64,000 nucleotides of DNA from contig NW_004454166.1 in the NCBI RefSeq assembly GCF_000283155.1, forward strand, positions 4,593,994 through 4,657,993, given 5' to 3'. This stretch comes from Ceratotherium simum simum (Eukaryota; Chordata; Mammalia; Perissodactyla; Rhinocerotidae). A program made the position numbers and the translations under genes. Positions 48,101 through 53,029 of this stretch are shown here, piece by piece. How positions within the stretch are numbered: position 1 is the first letter of the stretch; each line of letters starts with the position of its first letter. The notes beneath the pieces are model-generated. The model was not told the origin of the DNA. It ran no database searches and worked only from the letters and a program-made list of their open reading frames with translations.

Positions 48101-49966
48101 CCCTCCCCTAAAAAATACAAAAAATAAGATTATTACTTACCAGTCAGCATAAAAATTTACTAAAGCAACATCAGCATTATCTGAAATTGAAAAAGAAAAC
48201 CAAACAACCTAAGTTATTTGCATCTACATACTTTTGACATAAAGATTTGGTTTTCATCACGGTCTTCTTTCCATTGGAAAAGGCCCACTAAAAATACAGA
48301 GTAACAATCAAGTCACCTCTCGCTCACAAACCCATACACAGAGTCATGGATGGCTTACATAATTTGTGGGAGTCCGTGTTCCTTTTCTCTATATCCTCCA
48401 TCTTTATACCTTCATCAAATGAATATAAAACAGAAGGGGAATCAAACCCAGATCAGGCAAGTAAGCTACTAAATAGCCCAGTCTCACAAAAAGCAAAGTG
48501 GAATGATCTGGATTTTAATAATCAATTTTTTGACCTTCCATATTCATGAGTAACTGAGAATTAGCTCTGCAAGTAAAATTCTATTTCACAGAAGAGACCT
48601 GTATAACCAAGCTATTTCTAAATCTCAGATGTCTCACCTAGTGGCAACAAGTAATCTACAACCAAGGGTGAAGCACAAGATGTACTTTTTCTGGTTCCTA
48701 ACCATTTAACAGTCATTCTCTGTTGCAAAAATAACTTAGTATCATTTGCATATCCAAATGTGAAGAAGTGAGAAAGATACATTTGTTCCTTTCGCCTAAA
48801 CCTAATACAGAGAAACAGATAAACTCCTAAGTACTCACAAAAACAAAACAAAAAGATAATCTAGAATTTGGAAGACAAAAAGAGTGAGAATGATATGTGA
48901 GTCTCAACTTTCTTCTTCCTTTTTTCTCTTCAAAGCACTTTTTATCCACTTGCTTATCCACTCTAAAGCAGTGGTTCACAAACTGTGGTCCCTGGACCAG
49001 AAGCACCAGCATCACATGGCAACTTGTAGAAATGCAAATTCTTAGGTGCAGTCTAGCAGTTTCTGTCAGAAACTGGGGCCAAGGCTAGCAGAACAGATTT
49101 TAATAAATACTCCAGGTGATTCTGATACACGATAAAGTTTATAGAACCATTGCTCTAAAGAGATCTTATAACATAGGAATACACTTTCTAGCACTTAAAA
49201 CCAGTTCCAAAAACACAAAACAATATATGATGCTCAGTGAATGACTCCTTCCTCTATTATTTTTGGTTTTGTAATGCTCAAACCAGTTGGTGAAATGGAG
49301 TGCTTCAAAAAAAAAAAAGAAATCATTTATGCACTTTGTACATTTTCTTAACTCTAATTTTCTATCAACCACGTCTTCAATACTTCTTTCCAGTACTTTC
49401 AAAAACAAGAAATGTTTTTCCCCCAAGTTAACTGTATCTACAAATTGTTAGCAAACAGCATTCAGTGAAACACTTATTGAACTTAATTGGACCAATGACA
49501 ATAAAAGAGATCAGGTGATTTAGGTAAAAATTTAAAAAGACAAATTTCTAGGCTGTGTCCTAAGATCATTAACATTTAGTACTGCACAGTGGAAACTGCT
49601 GGCCTTTAAGTTGGCTTTAGCAAAATACTTTATGAATTGTTAAGAGTGGCATTTATGACAAGGCAAAGAAATAAAATAAGACTAAAAGTTTACTTCACTT
49701 GTAACACAAGAAAGTAGGCTTACATTTATACTAAAAAATTAAAACCAAAAGTGCTTTGTTAATTCAGTACACCACGGAATTAGTCACAAGGCCAGCTCCT
49801 CAATTGTTCTAGATAGTTGAGATTTTATTTTGTTTCTGTATATAAACTAACTATAGAGAAGGAAGTGTACTTTAAAAATGTCCAGGTACTTACTTAAAAT
49901 GTCATCTATATTCTCTGTATCAAGACTTGTTATTTCAGTTGTTACAGGAGTAAAAACCCAAGTTAC
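9658..49966 (-). CDS. ERP44: ERP44, coding exons 2-10 (partial gene, spliced)
   Basis: Known role: a PDI-family chaperone that cycles between ER, ERGIC and cis-Golgi, captures clients (Ero1, peroxiredoxin 4, unassembled IgM, adiponectin) through one reactive cysteine, and returns them to the ER with KDEL receptors under pH and zinc control. Seen here: nine minus-strand exons with consensus splice sites and matching phases join into 959 nt without a stop, residues 20 to 339 in human numbering. The thioredoxin a domain carries the single-cysteine motif CRFS (Cys58, Cys29 of the mature protein) and is followed by the b and b' domains. Cys189, Cys241, Cys301 and Cys318 (the two structural disulfides) and zinc-ligand His328 (mature His299) are all present. 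Introns in gene order are 1713, 4119, 23346, 1271, 2672, 1528, 3733 and 968 bp. Exon 1 and exons 11-12 with RDEL were not found. Identification is by recall of the human protein, and similarity is very high. Confidence 0.97.
9800..10692. other. Intron 9 of ERP44, unassigned
   Basis: Mostly unique AT-rich sequence. A possible L2 3' scrap lies around 10195-10250 (GCATGGCACTATACAATGCC). Confidence 0.5.
10693..10740. repeat. Purine-rich low-complexity tract
   Basis: G-rich then GAAA-rich run on the plus strand. In ERP44 sense it is a C/T-rich tract 25-75 nt downstream of the exon 9 donor. Confidence 0.9.
10768..10879 (-). CDS. ERP44: ERP44 exon 9 (112 nt): start of b' domain
   Basis: Encodes residues 255-291: [20 protein letters not shown], then [17 protein letters not shown] and the first base of Gly292. 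Every residue matches the human protein as I recall it. The acceptor is TCTCTATACAG and the donor AAAAAG|GTAGATG, which departs from GTAAGT. In gene orientation a long pyrimidine tract (10693-10740) starts about 25 nt beyond this donor. Confidence 0.96.
10880..11890. other. Intron 8 of ERP44, unassigned
   Basis: No repeat or gene that I can name; an ordinary AT-rich intron. Confidence 0.5.
11895..12080 (-). mobile_element. Old L1 3' region, probably minus orientation
   Basis: AAGATATAATTCACATACCA and CCATTTTTAAGTGTGCAATT are characteristic of old L1-associated mammalian repeats. Confidence 0.6.
12081..12700 (+). mobile_element. Probable L2 relic, plus orientation
   Basis: C/T-rich L2-like text, including GTGAGCTCCCAGAACACTCT and AAACCCCTTGAAGACAGAGG near the 3' end, as in L2 3' ends. 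Strongly diverged. Confidence 0.5.
13002..13253 (-). mobile_element. ERE SINE (type B tail, two units), with target-site duplication
   Basis: Poly(T), two tail units and the tRNA-like head in reverse complement. Flanked by CCAACAGATTCTT at 12989-13001 and 13254-13266. Sense to ERP44, in intron 8. Confidence 0.95.
13267..14289. other. Intron 8 of ERP44, unassigned
   Basis: AT-rich, no recognised repeat or gene. Confidence 0.5.
14290..14470. repeat. Possible MER5-type DNA transposon scrap
   Basis: GTATCAGAATCACCAGAGAG and AGAAGCACTGG recall MER5-type ends, but the match is weak. It lies about 140 bp downstream of exon 8 in gene sense. Confidence 0.35.
14613..14729 (-). CDS. ERP44: ERP44 exon 8 (117 nt, in-frame cassette): b domain with Cys241
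   Basis: Encodes residues 216-254: [20 protein letters not shown], then [19 protein letters not shown]. Cys241 (mature Cys212) is the partner of Cys189. The acceptor is TTTTTGTAACAG and the donor GGAGAG|GTATGG, weaker than the GTAAGT donors of most other exons. Both ends are in phase 0, making this the only single exon here whose skipping would keep the frame, at the cost of the b-domain disulfide. It differs from recalled human sequence by A to S and V to G. Confidence 0.96.
15195..15475 (-). repeat. MIR SINE, minus orientation
   Basis: Reverse MIR order: AACCCTCAGAACATCTCCAT, a diverged GATGAGGAAACTG core, and TTTTAACAACCAAACTACG at the tRNA-like end. Intron 7. Confidence 0.7.
16258..16315 (-). 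CDS. ERP44: ERP44 exon 7 (58 nt)
   Basis: Completes Gly196 and encodes [19 protein letters not shown], residues 197-215 of the b domain. The acceptor is TTCCTATTAG and the donor CCAGGG|GTAAGTTG, in phase 0. Residue 197 reads Ala (GCT), where human ERP44 as I recall it has Asp (GAT); this is the least conservative change seen. Skipping this exon alone shifts the frame; skipping exons 6 and 7 together does not. Confidence 0.94.
16830..16912 (+). repeat. L2/MIR 3' end fragment
   Basis: GTCACATAGCAGGTGTTCAG followed by TAAATATCTGGTGAGTGAAT is the shared L2/MIR 3' terminus. Confidence 0.65.
17058..17430 (-). mobile_element. L2 3' end, minus orientation
   Basis: Starts with (ATTC)n and continues as the reverse complement of the L2 3' UTR (GCACTGGGTATACAGCAGTG, CATGGAGCTTCCATTTTGG). 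The 103-codon open frame here is inside this repeat. Confidence 0.75.
17431..18475 (-). mobile_element. Probable continuation of an L2 relic, minus orientation
   Basis: Purine-rich stretch whose reverse complement has the C/T-rich character of L2 internal sequence. Low stop density on the minus strand gives several 60-98 codon frames that show no domain. Confidence 0.4.
18639..18883 (+). mobile_element. ERE SINE (type B tail, two units), plus orientation
   Basis: Diverged head (GGGCCAGCCTAGTAGGTAGG) and two tail units (GAGGAAGACTGGC..., GAGGAAGATTGGC...). Flanked by imperfect AGACTGAGACA / GGACTGAGACA. It ends about 100 bp from the exon 6 donor. Confidence 0.85.
18988..19103 (-). CDS. ERP44: ERP44 exon 6 (116 nt): start of b domain, Cys189
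   Basis: Encodes [20 protein letters not shown], then [18 protein letters not shown] and two bases of Gly196. Cys189 (mature Cys160) pairs with Cys241 encoded by exon 8. The acceptor is TATCTTGCAG and the donor TTTGG|GTAAGTATC. A SINE ends about 100 bp downstream of the donor in gene orientation. Confidence 0.96.
19434..19830 (+). mobile_element. Possible solo LTR (endogenous retrovirus derived)
   Basis: A GC-moderate block with a polyadenylation signal AATAAA at 19771 near a TTTGTCTCTGACC stretch, the layout of an LTR R/U5 end. Boundaries are uncertain and no internal retroviral genes are present. Confidence 0.4.
20375..20559 (-). CDS. ERP44: ERP44 exon 5 (185 nt): second half of thioredoxin a domain
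   Basis: Completes Ser96 and encodes residues 97-157, from [20 protein letters not shown] through [20 protein letters not shown] to LAEVTTLD. It contains the cis-proline segment KYPTLKLF typical of thioredoxin folds. The acceptor is TTCTTTTAG and the donor GAT|GTAAGT, in phase 0. The end [16 protein letters not shown] differs from the human version I recall (DPIQEIRDLAEITTLD) by conservative changes plus R to H. It lies 23.3 kb downstream of exon 4. Confidence 0.97.
20725..20957 (+). repeat. MIR SINE, plus orientation
   Basis: CTTAGTTTCTCATCTGTTAT, TAGGGTTGTTTTAAGGACTA and AATGAGATAATACA follow the MIR consensus. Intron 4, next to exon 5. Confidence 0.85.
21248..21274. repeat. (AC)n microsatellite
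   Basis: Uninterrupted AC dinucleotide run. Confidence 0.97.
21607..21803 (+). mobile_element. ERE SINE (type A tail), with target-site duplication
   Basis: Full head with A box TGGCTTAGCGG and B-box-like GGGTTCGGATCC, type A tail and (AATA)n end. Flanked by AAAATGAGAGCAG / AAAATGAGGGCAG at 21594 and 21804. Confidence 0.95.
21945..22088 (+). mobile_element. Old L1 3' terminus
   Basis: ATAGGTCAAAACTTATCAAT and GTTATACCTCAGTAAAGCTG are typical L1M 3' ends. An ERE is inserted in its tail. Confidence 0.7.
22104..22281 (+). mobile_element. ERE SINE (short form, one type B unit), with target-site duplication
   Basis: Head plus a single GAGGAAGAT...ATCTTCCTC unit and (CA)n/A tail. Perfect 15-bp duplication AAAAAATCTAAATGA at 22089-22103 and 22282-22296. 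Confidence 0.96.
23045..23275 (+). mobile_element. ERE SINE (two type B units), with target-site duplication
   Basis: Head GGCCGGCCCCATGGCGTAGC and two tail units. Perfect 14-bp duplication AAGATAAACAGAGG at 23031-23044 and 23276-23289. Confidence 0.96.
23480..23679 (+). mobile_element. L1 3' fragment with an internal tandem duplication
   Basis: Resembles L1 3' sequence (ATGGTACACCCATACAATGA). Positions 23593-23620 and 23621-23648 are an exact 28-bp tandem copy. The L1 resumes beyond the ERE at 24001. Confidence 0.7.
23694..23986 (+). mobile_element. Composite ERE SINE: type A tail followed by two type B units
   Basis: Head and CAGCAACTAGAAGG tail as in type A, then a short A-run, then two GAGGAGGATTGGC...-type units. 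Perfect duplication AAAAAGATCTTTCT at 23680-23693 and 23987-24000 shows it inserted as one unit. Confidence 0.95.
24001..24345 (+). mobile_element. L1 3' UTR, continuation, with microsatellite
   Basis: Continues the L1 text broken by the ERE (AATCTCCAAGATACATTGTA, AGTGAAAAAGTCAGGTGCAG). Contains an AT-rich stretch and (TG)18 at 24157-24192. Confidence 0.7.
24157..24192. repeat. (TG)18 microsatellite
   Basis: Uninterrupted TG run, preceded by a (TA)-rich stretch. Confidence 0.97.
24500..25360 (+). mobile_element. L1 ORF2 fragments, plus orientation
   Basis: ORF2-like text with internal deletions: RT-region phrases at 24690-24800 pass directly to downstream ORF2 text (ACAGATCAATGGAAGAGAAC) at 24880. 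Many stops. Confidence 0.75.
25361..26702 (+). mobile_element. L1 ORF2 (older copy), plus orientation
   Basis: Endonuclease-to-RT order text (AAACTAATTCAAGAAAAAAA, TTCTACAAAACATTTAAAGA). Decayed and interrupted by an ERE at its right end. Confidence 0.7.
26718..27010 (+). mobile_element. Composite ERE SINE: type A tail followed by two type B units
   Basis: Same architecture as the copy at 23694. Perfect duplication AAGATAAGAAAAAGA at 26703-26717 and 27011-27025. Confidence 0.95.
27011..27130 (+). mobile_element. L1 ORF2 continuation
   Basis: Text including TTATTTGCAGATGATCTTAT, the RT active-site (ADD) region of L1, follows directly after the ERE duplication. Confidence 0.7.
27131..27720. 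other. Intron 4 sequence, nothing recognised
   Basis: No named repeat or gene. It sits between two L1 pieces, so it may be an insertion into them. Confidence 0.45.
27721..27965 (+). mobile_element. L1 ORF2 3' part
   Basis: GAATATATAAAGAACAATAA and AGATGGCCAATAAACATGTG are typical of the ORF2 3' end of L1. Confidence 0.75.
28330..28560 (-). mobile_element. L2 fragment, minus orientation
   Basis: Reverse complement of the L2 ORF2 C-terminal area; AGTTTGAATTTTATCCTATA and GAAGCTACCGCAATAGGCCT are the tell-tale pieces. Confidence 0.6.
28561..29345. other. Intron 4 sequence, nothing recognised
   Basis: An 88-codon open frame at 28969-29235 on the plus strand has no domain or coding signature I recognise. 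Confidence 0.45.
29350..29600 (-). mobile_element. L1 3' UTR, minus orientation
   Basis: TTTTTATTGAAATATATTTG followed by ACATAACATTGTGTAAGTTT is the reverse-oriented 3' text of L1M-like elements. Confidence 0.7.
29601..30614. other. Intron 4 sequence, nothing recognised
   Basis: Contains a 125-codon plus-strand open frame (29608-29985), with no signal peptide, domain or similarity that I can see. Probably chance. Confidence 0.4.
30615..30720 (+). repeat. MIR 3' fragment
   Basis: GGGAGATAATGAAATAACCT and TTCATAAATGCTGG match the 3' part of MIR. Confidence 0.55.
30740..30880 (-). mobile_element. L2 3' end, minus orientation
   Basis: CACTATGTGCTGGGCACCAT and CTTACAGAGCTTACATTTTA form the L2 3' end in reverse. 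Confidence 0.7.
31236..31428 (-). mobile_element. ERE SINE (one type B unit), minus orientation
   Basis: Poly(T), one tail unit and the tRNA-like head in reverse complement ending CCAGGCCAGCCC. Flanked by CAACATTGTCTTT and CAACATTCTGTCTTT, a near-match duplication. Confidence 0.9.
31447..33055. other. Intron 4 sequence, mostly unassigned
   Basis: A G-rich stretch lies at 31703-31740. No recognised gene or repeat otherwise; the open frames at 31759 and 31825 overlap on opposite strands without domain content. Confidence 0.4.
33060..33235 (-). mobile_element. Old L1-related 3' fragment, probably minus orientation
   Basis: TTTTCAAACTTACAGAAAAG and AATATAATGAGCACCTGTAC match a common L1M-associated 3' text. 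Confidence 0.45.
33365..35912 (+). mobile_element. 5'-truncated L1 copy, about 2.5 kb, ORF2 RT to 3' end
   Basis: The best-preserved LINE in the window: the 3' half of L1 ORF2 from the reverse-transcriptase region through the C-terminal part, a 3' UTR and an A-rich end near 35905. Two open pieces remain, 140 codons at 33439 (with the RT-like text [14 protein letters not shown] in one frame) and 124 codons at 34594. Stops and frameshifts between them show it is not active. The opposite strand has several chance frames. Confidence 0.9.
36105..36235 (+). repeat. MIR SINE, left part (interrupted)
   Basis: CTATGTAACCTTGGTAAATC and TCTTCATCTGTAATACAATG follow MIR. The element resumes at 36582 after an L2 insert. 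Confidence 0.65.
36236..36581 (+). mobile_element. L2 3' end inserted in a MIR
   Basis: L2 3' text (TGTCTGAAATACTCTTCTTC, CTCTAGAACCTACCACACTG) ending in the L2 terminus TAAATGAATGAATAATA. Confidence 0.7.
36582..36655 (+). repeat. MIR SINE, right part
   Basis: ACTCAAGGGGTTGTGGTGAA and ACTGAAATAACACACGTAAA continue the MIR left part. Confidence 0.6.
36965..37225 (+). mobile_element. L1 ORF2 fragment
   Basis: TTTGCATACAACATAATTGC and ATATACTAGCAATGAACAAT are typical L1 ORF2 text. First of several overlapping L1 pieces. Confidence 0.7.
37226..37620 (+). mobile_element. Old L1 3' terminus
   Basis: AATGAGGGACATTCTACAAA, CTAAATGCAATGTCTTGGAT and the end CCAAAAATAAAAAGTTTATT resemble L1M 3' ends. 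It separates two copies of the same ORF2 region. Confidence 0.7.
37621..38455 (+). mobile_element. L1 ORF2 fragment (second copy)
   Basis: Repeats the ORF2 text of 37150-37225 (AAATACTTAGGGATAAATCT) and runs on toward the 3' side. Decayed. Confidence 0.7.
38456..38766 (+). mobile_element. L1 ORF2 fragment (third copy)
   Basis: GACTCACACTTCCCGATTTC and AAAACAGTGTGGTACTGGTA repeat text already passed at 37990-38050, so this is a separate L1 insertion. Confidence 0.7.
38767..39022 (+). mobile_element. ERE SINE (variant A-like tail plus one type B unit)
   Basis: Head GGGCCGGCCCGGTGGCGTAG, a variant middle (CAACTCAACAACTATGATAC) and one type B unit. Flanked by near-match AATGGATAAAGAC / AATGATAAAGAC. 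Confidence 0.9.
39023..40191 (+). mobile_element. L1 ORF2 end and 3' UTR
   Basis: ATATCTGATAAGGGGTTAAT, GCAGCATTATTCACAATAGC and TTTTACCACAATTAAAGACA: end of ORF2, 3' UTR and terminus in order. Confidence 0.8.
40206..40422 (+). mobile_element. ERE SINE (type A tail), with target-site duplication
   Basis: Head, CAGCAACTAGAAGG tail and (AATA)n/poly(A) end. Perfect duplication AAGAGAGTGGAATG at 40192-40205 and 40423-40436. Confidence 0.96.
40437..41510 (+). mobile_element. L1 3' part, interrupted by an ERE
   Basis: ORF2-end and 3'-UTR text again (GGAACCCTCATACACTGCTA, TCCACAGCAGCTTTATTTGT), ending TATACCTCAATAAATCTC. This is a further L1 3' end within 5 kb. Confidence 0.75.
40521..40767 (-). 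mobile_element. ERE SINE (variant A-like tail plus one type B unit), minus orientation
   Basis: Reverse complement of the same variant form as the copy at 38767. Flanked by AAGAAATT at 40513-40520 and 40768-40775. Inserted in the L1 around it. Confidence 0.9.
41511..41850. other. Intron 4 sequence, nothing recognised
   Basis: Short unassigned stretch between an L1 terminus and two EREs. Confidence 0.5.
41864..42067 (+). mobile_element. ERE SINE (type A tail), first of a tandem pair
   Basis: Head, type A tail and A-rich end. Flanked by AAAGAGAACTTGA at 41851-41863 and 42068-42080. Confidence 0.95.
42081..42298 (+). mobile_element. ERE SINE (type A tail), second of a tandem pair
   Basis: A second complete copy starting directly after the first copy's right duplication, ending in poly(A) and followed by AGAGAACTT, the third occurrence of the target sequence. 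Confidence 0.95.
42310..42809. other. Intron 4 sequence, nothing recognised
   Basis: No gene or repeat identified. Confidence 0.5.
42810..42925 (+). repeat. MIR SINE fragment, plus orientation
   Basis: GGATTCTAAATCTGGCTTGA, GACATTGGTTAAGCCACTTG and TTCCTCATAAGTAAAATG match MIR order. Confidence 0.7.
42985..43350 (-). mobile_element. L2 3' end, minus orientation
   Basis: TGTATTCATTCAAACTTACC and TTCCTGCCTTTGAAGAACTG resemble the L2 3' end in reverse. Confidence 0.5.
43351..43905. other. Intron 4 sequence next to exon 4, unassigned
   Basis: AT-rich; an alternating GT stretch at 43825-43860. No further exon found between exons 4 and 5, whose phases join directly. Confidence 0.5.
43906..44021 (-). 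CDS. ERP44: ERP44 exon 4 (116 nt): active-site CRFS exon
   Basis: Completes Trp57 and encodes residues 58-95, starting [20 protein letters not shown] and ending ARVDCDQH, then the first base of Ser96. The CRFS motif replaces the CXXC of oxidoreductase PDIs, so the protein forms mixed disulfides but cannot close an internal one; this is the client-capture cysteine. The acceptor is TGTGCATAG and the donor CACT|GTAAGT. Compared with my recall of human ERP44 there are two mild changes, EEASD to EEASN and EEF to EEY. Confidence 0.96.
44022..45075. other. Intron 3 of ERP44, unassigned
   Basis: Unique-looking AT-rich sequence. The 105-codon plus-strand open frame at 44646 has no recognisable domain. 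Confidence 0.45.
45080..45335 (+). mobile_element. L2 3' end, plus orientation
   Basis: ACATCAGGGACTGTGCCTTA and AGATGTCTGTTAAATGAATA belong to the L2 3' terminus. Confidence 0.65.
45845..46035 (+). repeat. MIR SINE, plus orientation
   Basis: GCTTTGGAGTCAGACATACC, AGTTCCACCACTTACTAGCC and CTCAACTTCCTCAACCTAAA follow MIR closely. Confidence 0.9.
46370..46490 (+). repeat. MIR-like SINE fragment, plus orientation
   Basis: TAACCTTGGGAAAACACTTT, CTCTGGATCTCAGTTTTATT and GGATTGGACTCGATAATCTG resemble a MIR family member. Confidence 0.65.
46635..47430 (-). mobile_element. L2 relic, minus orientation
   Basis: Starts with TCATTCATTCAATAAGTATT and continues through reverse-oriented L2 3' and ORF2-end text (AGAAAACCATTTAAGAGTTT, AAACCACTTTGGCTTAC). 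Confidence 0.7.
47475..47720 (-). mobile_element. L2 3' end, second copy, minus orientation
   Basis: TTCTAGATGCTAGGAATACT and ATAAAGGCTTCCTGGAAGCA repeat the L2 3' end just after the previous copy. Confidence 0.65.
47721..48140. other. Intron 3 next to exon 3, unassigned
   Basis: AT-rich with a short (GT)n at 47827-47840; nothing recognised. Confidence 0.5.
48141..48180 (-). CDS. ERP44: ERP44 exon 3 (40 nt micro-exon): first strand of thioredoxin fold
   Basis: A 40-nt exon encoding [13 protein letters not shown] and the first two bases of Trp57. It is too short to be noticed by open-frame length and was found by matching splice phases. The acceptor is TTTTTCAATTTCAG and the donor CTG|GTAAGTAATA. 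It supplies the beta strand leading into the active-site helix. Skipping it alone would shift the frame; skipping exons 3 and 4 together (156 nt) would keep the frame but remove the reactive cysteine. Confidence 0.95.
48181..48960. other. Intron 2 of ERP44, unassigned part
   Basis: A polypyrimidine tract for exon 3 lies at its left edge in gene sense. No repeat or gene recognised. Confidence 0.5.
48968..49157 (+). mobile_element. MER5A-type DNA transposon (hAT-Charlie)
   Basis: Starts CAGTGGTTCACAAACTGTGG and closes with the inverted text ATAGAACCATTGCT; CTCCAGGTGATTCTGATACA is the typical right half. Nearly full length for this non-autonomous element. Confidence 0.85.
49158..49893. other. 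Intron 2 of ERP44, unassigned part
   Basis: AT-rich unique sequence, nothing recognised. Confidence 0.5.
49894..49966 (-). CDS. ERP44: ERP44 exon 2 (73 nt): end of signal peptide and start of mature protein
   Basis: Encodes residues 20-43 ([20 protein letters not shown], then DDIL) plus the first base of codon 44. The acceptor is TTTCCAG and the donor TTAA|GTAAGT. The first ten residues finish the hydrophobic signal peptide; the mature protein should begin at EITSLD. The human protein, as I recall it, reads DEIL where this reads DDIL. The start codon lies in exon 1, outside the window to the right. Confidence 0.95.
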
Positions 49967-51279
49967 CTGGAAATTTAAAAAATGTAAAATCAATAAATGT
50001 TCCCACAAAAGGCAAATAATGCACAAAGTCAAAAAAGAACAAGAAAATTTACGAATAAAGTTGGTTCCACTTGTTATTTACAAAATCATCCATCAACTGG
50101 TTTTAATCTTTATTATCTATTCTAATCCTTCACTAGATCAGTGAAATAGGAGAAGTACAACTTTTCTCAAGCCTGCAAACTAGTCAAATAAGACTTTCCA
50201 TACTTTCAAACATATAAAAAAGATTAATTCTAAACAATTGAGAAAACTGAGAATTTACTCACTCTTTTAAACTAATACTTTCAACAACTTTATCTTTATA
50301 GTGCCACAACACAAAATTTGCCAGATTATTATTAGTTTTGAAAGAATATAAAACCAAAGCTCAGTTTGCTGATTCTATCCCATCTTGTTTCTAAGACAGT
50401 ACACAACAATGAAGAGAAGAGTTCAAGACAGACTTTCCAAGTTGTGAACCCAAAGCCCTTCTTGCCTCACCTTCACTTACTGGTGTAACAACGTGCTAAG
50501 TGAAAGGCTTATTTTACAAAGAGAAGAAGAATGTTTTGCTTCCACTTTAATGTGTCTGAACCACAAATTTCAAGTTTATCCAAGAAAATCTCAGCTTGCC
50601 ATTTGCAAAACAAAGATACAATTTTAAACTATCAACTGTTTACTTACTTTAAATGAGTATATTTTATTTTTAGGCTCCATCTTTAATAGGCTATGTGTTT
50701 TGATGCCTGGACAGTTTTTTGTTCAAACCAGAGTTTTTGTATGGAAATTCAGTGAACCACTGCTCTTTACAGAGTGACAACTAATGGCAGGCCCTAATCA
50801 AGGTACTGAAGACTACTCCTTCGCCCACCCACTTCATGGACACTTTAGTGCTCACTACAGTTACAACTCAAAAATTTTATAATTCACCAACAATTCAATT
50901 TCTAATGGTATAAAGAGACGTGTTGATGCTGGTATGTAAATAAACCCTGCTAATTATTCAAGATATTTCTATAAATTTATTCTTTTCTTAGAAAAGCCTA
51001 AGAATAACACGTTTTACTTTCAAGTTACCACAACAGTGTAGCGAATAGCTGACTGCTATTTCTGCTAGCAACCAATAAATTATACTCTTTTGAAAGTAAG
51101 CTGGATAATTTAAAATTCCTGAATATTTGACTTACATAACTAATTTCACTATTTTCAACACCTCAAAACTTAACTTGAAAGATCAGACTTCCCTCACTAA
51201 TCATTACTTACTGTCCATGTCTCAATTAACAGATTTTTCCCTCATCAGAGTATGATCAGTTCTAGATAACTGTGTAACC
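49967..51279. other. Intron 1 of ERP44, unassigned
   Basis: AT-rich, with no recognised repeats over more than 1.2 kb, the longest repeat-poor block in this half. No CpG island or start exon. Confidence 0.5.
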
Positions 51280-51673
51280 TGTTAAAAGATAAACTGAGGC
51301 ATATTAAAATTTTTAAGTGTGTATCTGAGCAAAACTCAATTTGAATCAGGCAGCATCCAATCTAGTAGACAGAAAGGAGCTCCAAGGAGCTGTACAAAAT
51401 GAAAAACTTTCACAGGCAGAAAGAAGGGAGTGGGAACAAAGAAGTAATACTAAGTAAAAAAATGGGCTGGTTACTGCAAAATTACTTTCCTGTAAGGGAT
51501 GGCAGGGGTCCATCAGGCAGGTTACCTAACTAGTGCTGATTAGGCAATTCCTGATTGACTGGTTTAAGATTCCATTTCTGGGAGAACTGAAACTAATTAA
51601 GTGAGGTCTCGGTTGGTGATGTGGGGCTTAGCATAAGTGACTCCATTTTGGGCCTACTGTCTTGTTTTTAACA
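51280..51673 (+). mobile_element. Solo LTR (endogenous retrovirus relic)
   Basis: A 394-bp block beginning TGTTAAAAGA and ending TTTTTAACA, giving 8-bp inverted termini (TGTTAAAA/TTTTAACA) with TG...CA ends. AACC flanks both sides. Text such as TCCATTTCTGGGAGAACTGA is familiar from ancient mammalian LTRs. No internal genes. Confidence 0.7.
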
Positions 51674-51784
51674 AACCGAATTATATTGGTACAGCAAGAT
51701 TTTAGAGTGGATTGTGTGAAGAAAAATTCAAGGCAATGACGCAAAAATATTATCATAAAGCAACAAAGTTGATCATTATCAAAG

Positions 51785-51930
51785 TCATTAAATAACTTGA
51801 CAGTCACTTAACAGAGTGTCTACTAGGTACTGAGGGCACAAATGCATAAACCATGGTATGCTCTGCCTCAAGGAGCTCTCACACGAGTGGTAGTGGTAAA
51901 GAGGGGAGAAAAATGATAAATACAGATACG
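51785..51930 (-). mobile_element. L2 3' end, minus orientation
   Basis: GTGTCTACTAGGTACTGAGG and CTGCCTCAAGGAGCTCTCAC match the reverse L2 3' end. Confidence 0.65.
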
Positions 51931-53029
51931 ATAATGGTCTTCAGATTTATAATCCAAGAAAGCCCATTTCTGAAGAACTAGTTATCGCCTATCAAAATAT
52001 ACATTTACAGAGAAGTATATTCTAAATTTAATTGCTTTTTACTTTGAAACATTTACATGGCAAAAATATTCACATGCTAGGTAATGACAAAAATGAGGCA
52101 TCAATCAAGTTGGCTACATTAATAGATAATTATTACTTAAGAAACATTGTGATAATAAGCATGCAACTGATAAGACGATTCACCTAACAGTTGTGTTTAA
52201 GAGGGCGCAAAGAAAACTCTCACTGACCAATAATCTCTCCTCCCTGGAGAGTATAAAGGAGGTGGTTTACCATTAACATTTCTATTAATATGCAGTATGA
52301 AGGGAAAGACAGGTTGTTTATTCGAATTGTTAGCAAGCTCCACTAGTCTGACAAATTGTTTCTTTTCATGTCAGCCCTAGGCGGAAACAAGCTTCTCCTG
52401 GGGAAACATCTTTATGTGTCAAATGCTATAGTGCTTAAGTAAAATAAAGACAAGTAGCTCTAAACCAGGACAGGAGAAGGATAATTGTTCATTTTTTTAA
52501 ATTTAGACTTGAAGTAAACTTATTTTTTTAAAAGAAACAACAAAAACCTACACAGAAATTTTGAATAGAATATCTTAGTCATGGAGAATATAGCCTCTAA
52601 TGATGGGATATTTAGACAACATATGTAAATATAATTAGAGACATAAACTTATGAAATATTTTACAAATTGGTCATTCTCTTCAGTTCATTAGCTCATTTT
52701 CTTGCCAAGAAAACTGAGAGGCATCTCCAATCATCTTCTATAATTCATTAGATAATTCCCTCCACATGCATTTATTGCACCAAATAGTAAACGTTTCAGT
52801 CTGAGATACGTCTAGTGAAATGATCTTATATAAAAGGCACATCAGTGAAATGGTAAACAATGCACCCAAATTCATTTAAAAAAAAAATAAGTGACAGGCT
52901 AGCTTTAAATAGGAGCTTCTTCAGCAAGTAAAGAATATTTTCTTCCATTAGACGGTTTTTTAAAATTGAGATATCTTTGGAACTAAAAAGCCTTTCTCTC
53001 CTTAAATTTCCCTGTATCCTCCATGACCA
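51931..53029. other. Intron 1 of ERP44, unassigned
   Basis: AT-rich; no gene or named repeat. Confidence 0.5.
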
